Source of the DNA: an uncultured Rhodospirillaceae bacterium
GTDB lineage: Bacteria > Pseudomonadota > Alphaproteobacteria > Rhodospirillales > UBA2165
DNA length: 12,788 bases
NCBI GenBank assembly: GCA_913054205.1
Contig: CAJXJM010000029.1
Span: 1 to 12,788, forward strand
Direction: 5' to 3'
Within the stretch, counting starts at the first letter, position 1. Each line of letters begins with the position of its first letter. The position numbers and the translations under genes are program-made. The notes under the pieces are model-generated. The model saw only the letters and a program-made list of their open reading frames with translations. It was not told where the DNA came from and made no database searches. Shown one piece after another: positions 9,588 to 12,788 of this stretch.

Positions 9588-10762
9588 CTATCAATTTCTC
9601 CGAACACAATATCGAGCGAGCCAATATTAGCGACGACATCGGCCAACATATGCCCTCGAGACAACATATCTAGCGCTTGCAGATGAGCAAAACCGGGGGC
9701 TCTAATCTTGCAGCGATAGGGCTTATTCGATCCGTCGGAAATCAAAAAGACACCAAACTCACCCTTCGGCGCTTCAACGACGCAATAGGTTTCTCCTGCC
9801 GGCACGTGGTAGCCTTCGGTATAAAGTTTGAAGTGATGGATCAGTGCTTCCATCGAATGCTTCATATCGCCGCGGCTTGGCGGCGAAAATTTATGGTCAT
9901 CACAAGTGACCGGACCTGGCGGCAATTTTTCAAGCGCTTGTTTTACAATTTTGAGCGATTCATACATTTCATAAATCCGCACCAAATAACGATCATAACA
10001 ATCGCCATGTTTGGCAATCGGCACATCAAAATCATATTTTTCATAACCATCATACGGCTGAGACTTACGCAAATCCCACGCGATGCCAGAAGCCCGCAAA
10101 TTGGGCCCACTAAAGCCCCAATCCAGTGCCTGCTCCGCTGAAATAATGCCGACATCAACAGTGCGTTGTTTGAAAATTCGGTTGTCCGTCAAAAGGCTTT
10201 CGAGATCTTCGATCATTTTTGGAAACTGTTCGGTCCATTCCATGATGTCCTCAGCGAGGCCGTCCGGCATATCAATAGCCACGCCGCCGGGGCGGAAATA
10301 CGCCATATGGAGACGCGCTCCCGAGACGCGCTCACAAAATTCCATCAACTTCTCGCGCTCTTCAAATCCCCACAGCATTGGCGTCATCGCGCCGACATCC
10401 ATCGCGTAGGCACAGATGTTAAAGATATGGTTCAAAAGACGCCCAAGCTCTGCAAAAATTACACGGATATGTTGGCCGCGCGGCGGCACTTCCATGCCGG
10501 CAAGTTTTTCGACAGCTAAGGCAAAGGCGTGTTCCTGATTTTGCGGCGCGACATAATCCAGCCGGTCAAAATAAGGCACGGCTTGCATATAGGTTTTGTG
10601 TTCGATCAGTTTTTCGGTACCGCGATGCAACAACCCGATATGCGGATCGGCACGTTCAATCACCTCGCCGTCCATCTCCAAAACAAGGCGCAGGACACCA
10701 TGGGCAGCTGGATGCTGAGGTCCAAAATTGAGAGTGAAATTTTTAATTTGCTGTTCAGACAT
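9584..10762 (-). CDS. nuoD: NADH-quinone oxidoreductase subunit D (49 kDa subunit)
   Basis: NuoD forms most of the quinone-binding cavity with NuoB and is related to [NiFe]-hydrogenase large subunits without the metal centre. The 392-residue product has GPQHPAAHG (14-22) with the quinone-site histidine H17, the signature [13 protein letters not shown] (44-56), and YFDRLDYV (64-71) with Y70 at the position of the quinone-contacting tyrosine. It ends FGEIDR, the usual invariant C-terminus. It is not fused to NuoC. Small departures from the sequences I remember (Q74, and GPNLRASG at 219-226) are discussed as findings. The ATG shares its A with the nuoC stop (TAATG), and its own TGA overlaps the nuoE ATG. 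Confidence 0.98.
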   Translation of the reverse strand: MSEQQIKNFTLNFGPQHPAAHGVLRLVLEMDGEVIERADPHIGLLHRGTEKLIEHKTYMQAVPYFDRLDYVAPQNQEHAFALAVEKLAGMEVPPRGQHIRVIFAELGRLLNHIFNICAYAMDVGAMTPMLWGFEEREKLMEFCERVSGARLHMAYFRPGGVAIDMPDGLAEDIMEWTEQFPKMIEDLESLLTDNRIFKQRTVDVGIISAEQALDWGFSGPNLRASGIAWDLRKSQPYDGYEKYDFDVPIAKHGDCYDRYLVRIYEMYESLKIVKQALEKLPPGPVTCDDHKFSPPSRGDMKHSMEALIHHFKLYTEGYHVPAGETYCVVEAPKGEFGVFLISDGSNKPYRCKIRAPGFAHLQALDMLSRGHMLADVVANIGSLDIVFGEIDR

Positions 10763-11406
10763 TAAGCGTCACCACCCTCTTCTTCAGCAGCTTCGGCTTT
10801 TTCATCGCCTGGCAATAATTGCTGAACACCTTCCCACGGGCTCAAGAAATCAAAATTCCGGTATTCCTGGGTCAGGTTCACGGGCTCGTAGACGACGCGC
10901 TTTTGCTCATCGTCGTATCTGATTTCAACATAGCCGGTAAGCGGAAAATCTTTCCGGAGCGGATGACCTTCGAAGCCATAGTCCGACAATATGCGGCGCA
11001 AATCCGGATGATCTGAGAAATAAATACCGTACAAATCCCAAGCCTCACGCTCCCACCATCCGGCTGAGCTATACACACCAGTTACTGAGGGAACCGGACT
11101 GGCTTCATCGGTCGAAAGCTTGAGGCGTACGCGCATGTTCTGGGTAAGGCTGAGCAGACAATACACAACATCGAAACGTTCTTCGCGTTCTGGATAATCA
11201 ACACCGCAGAGTTCCATCAAAAGCTTAAACTGACAATTCACATCGTCACGCAGGAACATCAATATTTTGACGATCGAGTCACGCTGTGCGTGCAGAACCA
11301 ACTCACCATTGATGATCTCCCTCGACGAAATCATATCACCGAGTTCACCGGCAATGGTTTCTCCGAGATCAGCTAAGGAGCGAATGTGGGGTTCCGCGTC
11401 GGCCAT
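10762..11406 (-). CDS. nuoC: NADH-quinone oxidoreductase subunit C (30 kDa subunit)
   Basis: NuoC is a structural subunit of the connecting module, packed against NuoD and NuoI, with no cofactor. The 214-residue product contains the 30-kDa signature [20 protein letters not shown] (118-137), followed by [18 protein letters not shown] (147-164) and the C-terminal [12 protein letters not shown] (182-193). An acidic alanine/glutamate-rich tail of about 15 residues ends the protein. It begins 28 nt after nuoB. No strong ribosome-binding site is visible before the ATG; AAAGATG is the nearest purine stretch. Its TAA overlaps the nuoD start by one base. Confidence 0.97.
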   Translation of the reverse strand: MADAEPHIRSLADLGETIAGELGDMISSREIINGELVLHAQRDSIVKILMFLRDDVNCQFKLLMELCGVDYPEREERFDVVYCLLSLTQNMRVRLKLSTDEASPVPSVTGVYSSAGWWEREAWDLYGIYFSDHPDLRRILSDYGFEGHPLRKDFPLTGYVEIRYDDEQKRVVYEPVNLTQEYRNFDFLSPWEGVQQLLPGDEKAEAAEEEGGDA

Positions 11407-11434
11407 GATGCTACATCTTTAATTCCGTGCCTAA

Positions 11435-11989
11435 TTAGCGCCAAAGTGTGCCGGTACGGCGAATTTTCTTTTGCAATTGTAGAATGCCATACACCAAGGC
11501 TTCTGCCGTTGGCGGGCAACCCGGCACATAAATATCAACCGGCACTACGCGATCACAACCGCGCACAACGGAATAGGAATAGTGGTAATAGCCGCCGCCA
11601 TTGGCGCAGGATCCCATAGAAATCACGTAGCGTGGCTCAGCCATTTGATCATAAACTTTGCGGAATGCTGGTGCCATCTTGTTGGTCAAGGTCCCAGCAA
11701 CAATAATGACATCGGATTGACGTGGGGAGGCGCGCGGCACAACACCAAAACGATCGAGGTCATAGCGGCTGACATAGGCATGCATCATTTCAATTGCGCA
11801 GCACGCAAGACCAAACGTCATCGGCCACAACGAGCCGGTTCGTGCCCAATTCACAAGACTGTCTAATTGCGCAACGACAAAACCTTTGTCGACCAAAGTA
11901 TCCGTAACATTCTTTAGCAGCGCATCTTGCTCAATACCGGGCGGAAGTTGCGCCAAGCTTTGCGAGCTTTGATCTATCTCAGTAGCCAT
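11435..11989 (-). CDS. nuoB: NADH-quinone oxidoreductase subunit B (N2 cluster subunit)
   Basis: NuoB (PSST/NDUFS7 family) holds the terminal [4Fe-4S] cluster N2, which reduces quinone. The 184-residue product has the tandem cysteines C63 and C64 in [13 protein letters not shown]128 in [19 protein letters not shown] and C158 in [11 protein letters not shown], the full N2 ligand set. R80 in RYDLDRFG lies where bacterial and mitochondrial enzymes have conserved arginines near N2. The first 35 or so residues are a variable polar leader, common in alphaproteobacteria. It starts 3 nt after the nuoA stop, with AAGG very close to the ATG. nuoC follows after 28 nt. Confidence 0.98.
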   Translation of the reverse strand: MATEIDQSSQSLAQLPPGIEQDALLKNVTDTLVDKGFVVAQLDSLVNWARTGSLWPMTFGLACCAIEMMHAYVSRYDLDRFGVVPRASPRQSDVIIVAGTLTNKMAPAFRKVYDQMAEPRYVISMGSCANGGGYYHYSYSVVRGCDRVVPVDIYVPGCPPTAEALVYGILQLQKKIRRTGTLWR

Positions 11990-11992
11990 GCC

Positions 11993-12358
11993 TTATTCCC
12001 ATTCCAGCGCGCCTTTGCGCCACTCATATATAAAGCCAATTGTCAGTATGCCGAGGAAAACCACCATCGACCAGAAACCAAACACACCAATTGTCCCAAG
12101 GCTTACCGCCCAGGGGAACAAAAACGCCACTTCAAGGTCAAAAATGATGAAAAGAATGGCAACCAGATAAAAACGTACATCGAACTTTATCCGGGCATCT
12201 TCAAAAGCATCAAAGCCGCATTCATAGGCAGAGAGTTTCTCGCCATCGGGCTTTTGCGGGACAATAATCAGGGATGCAATCGGAATTACGATGGCCAAAC
12301 CAAGGGCAATGCCAAGAAAAATGAGAATCGGAAGGTATTCAGCGAGCAGGTTTTCCAT
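11993..12358 (-). CDS. nuoA: NADH-quinone oxidoreductase subunit A
   Basis: NuoA (ND3 family) is a three-helix membrane subunit. Its first loop borders the quinone entry region and changes conformation in the enzyme cycle. With ATG at 12358 the product is 121 residues, the usual length. The loop holds [10 protein letters not shown] (43-52), with C47 matching the cysteine used to mark the active/deactive transition in mitochondria. D74 and E76 in [16 protein letters not shown] (69-84) match the essential acidic pair of E. coli NuoA. The frame is open to a GTG at 12406, adding 16 polar residues, but [11 protein letters not shown] is the typical N-terminus. The ribosome site is poor: GAGAGGGG lies 18 nt from the ATG. 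It is the first protein gene of the cluster, 63 nt after tRNA-Asp. Confidence 0.95.
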   Translation of the reverse strand: MENLLAEYLPILIFLGIALGLAIVIPIASLIIVPQKPDGEKLSAYECGFDAFEDARIKFDVRFYLVAILFIIFDLEVAFLFPWAVSLGTIGVFGFWSMVVFLGILTIGFIYEWRKGALEWE

Positions 12359-12382
12359 GGGATTTTTCTGAATTAGCCCCTC

Positions 12383-12410
12383 TCGTTGTGTGTGAAATTG
12401 GTCCACACGA
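12383..12410 (-). repeat. Imperfect hairpin in the tRNA-Asp to nuoA leader
   Basis: In the 63-nt stretch between the tRNA and nuoA the minus strand can fold TCGTGTG against CACAC and ACGA with a small bulge and a loop around GACCAATTT. No T-tract follows, so it does not look like an intrinsic terminator. It ends next to the purine-rich stretch upstream of nuoA and could equally be a processing signal or chance. Confidence 0.25.
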
Positions 12411-12421
12411 AACTGGATAAG

Positions 12422-12498
<77 letters not shown>

Positions 12499-12522
12499 TA
12501 AACTGTGCTTGCTCGTGAGCGG

Positions 12523-12551
12523 TGTGTAAGCCAGCCCTTGGGTAGTGTCAA
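12523..12551 (-). promoter_or_regulatory. Sigma70-type promoter upstream of tRNA-Asp
   Basis: The minus strand has a perfect TTGACA (12551-12546), a 17-nt spacer, and TACACA (12528-12523) as a weak -10 hexamer. The tRNA 5' end lies 24 nt after the -10, leaving room for a short 5' leader removed by RNase P. A perfect -35 with a TTACAC-like -10 is a pattern I associate with alphaproteobacterial housekeeping promoters. It is the best promoter match upstream of the cluster and could also supply nuo transcription by read-through. Confidence 0.65.
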
Positions 12552-12718
12552 GCAATCTTAGCGCGGATTTTTCACCGAACATGACGATTTTAAATTTCCC
12601 TCTTTACCTATCCTATAGATTTGGTTTTTTTACCGTAAAATCAAGAATTTAGTTGGTATTTCTGCGATTATTTATGGCTGAAAATAACCCACCCGTAAAT
12701 GCGTAATGTTGGGAACAC
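12552..12718. other. AT-rich intergenic region, no gene seen
   Basis: About 170 nt between the upstream terminator and the tRNA promoter. I see no credible ORF or RNA gene. It has A/T runs, including a seven-T run at 12625-12631, one palindrome (listed separately) and a loose TATAGG on the minus strand at 12617-12612 without a good -35. It may hold additional control sites for the tRNA/nuo transcript. Confidence 0.6.
12628..12640. repeat. 13-bp palindrome TTTTACCGTAAAA
   Basis: TTTTAC and GTAAAA are perfect 6-bp inverted repeats around a single C. It lies about 76 bp upstream of the tRNA -35 on the transcription side of the cluster. The symmetry and size are operator-like, but I recognise no known regulator consensus, and AT-rich sequence makes chance symmetry likely. 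Confidence 0.35.
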
Positions 12719-12750
12719 AAAAAAGGCGCTCACTGTCTAACGTCAGCGCC
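12719..12750 (-). terminator. Rho-independent terminator of an upstream gene beyond the right edge
   Basis: The minus strand reads GGCGCT, a 14-nt centre, AGCGCC, then six T. The six-base arms are perfect and GC-rich, and two further base pairs can form inside after one mismatch. It would end a minus-strand transcript entering from the right, separating it from the tRNA-Asp/nuo unit. On the plus strand no T-tract follows, so it acts on the minus strand only. The gene it serves is outside the window. Confidence 0.8.
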
Positions 12751-12788
12751 TATGGCACCAGCTAGTCTTATTTGATAAGAGAGAGTTT
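12751..12788. other. Edge fragment, likely 3' untranslated or last codons of an upstream gene
   Basis: Only 38 nt. The minus strand has stops at 12770-12768 (TAA) and 12764-12762 (TAG) in different frames, and no recognisable protein C-terminus. In several alphaproteobacteria the gene upstream of nuoA across tRNA genes is hupB (HU protein). That is recalled synteny; the residues here do not show it. Confidence 0.3.

Noticed and set aside
9677..10141. 154-codon plus-strand ORF
   Set aside because: Entirely antisense to nuoD, with histidine/phenylalanine-rich composition typical of reading a conserved gene backwards. No ribosome site or family match.
12359..12406. N-terminal extension of NuoA from a GTG at 12406
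   Set aside because: It adds 16 polar residues before the typical [12 protein letters not shown]-terminus and makes the protein longer than the family norm. The ATG at 12358 is preferred.

Overview
The window is one strand-uniform block. Every gene I can support lies on the minus strand and encodes proton-pumping NADH:quinone oxidoreductase (respiratory complex I). Read in the direction of transcription (right to left), the order is a tRNA-Asp gene, then nuoA-B-C-D-E-F-G-H-I-J-K-L and the first 381 codons of nuoM, which runs off the left edge. nuoN would be expected beyond it. NuoC and NuoD are separate proteins, unlike the NuoCD fusion of enterobacteria.

The organism is most likely an alphaproteobacterium of moderate GC content (roughly half, by eye). 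The evidence is the 13-gene order, the basic C-terminal extension of NuoJ, and mitochondria-like signatures. NuoE ends in a [10 protein letters not shown] tail resembling that of mitochondrial NDUFV2, and NuoC has the long [15 protein letters not shown] segment. A finer taxonomic placement is not possible by eye.

Layout: 12751-12788 is a short edge fragment with no assignable gene. 12719-12750 is a Rho-independent terminator for a gene entering from the right. 12552-12718 is AT-rich non-coding DNA holding one 13-bp palindrome. 12523-12551 is a good sigma70-type promoter reading into tRNA-Asp(GUC) at 12422-12498. A 63-nt leader without an obvious terminator leads into nuoA. From there to the left edge the sequence is almost wholly coding.

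The genes form three modules. NuoE, F and G are the NADH-oxidising arm, carrying FMN and most of the Fe-S clusters. NuoB, C, D and I are the connecting arm, carrying N2, N6a/b and the quinone site. NuoA, H, J, K, L and M are membrane subunits that bind quinone or move protons. Stop/start overlaps (TAATG, ATGA, TGATG and one 8-nt overlap) link C/D, D/E, E/F, G/H, J/K and L/M, which suggests translational coupling. All cofactor-binding cysteines and key channel residues I checked are present, and I see no frameshift.

I found no mobile element, CRISPR array, defence or biosynthetic cassette, and nothing I would call a new system. The points worth a second look are small: a 15-codon ORF wedged between nuoI and nuoJ, the apparent continuity of the tRNA-Asp and nuo transcripts, a palindrome upstream, and a few unusual residues in NuoD.
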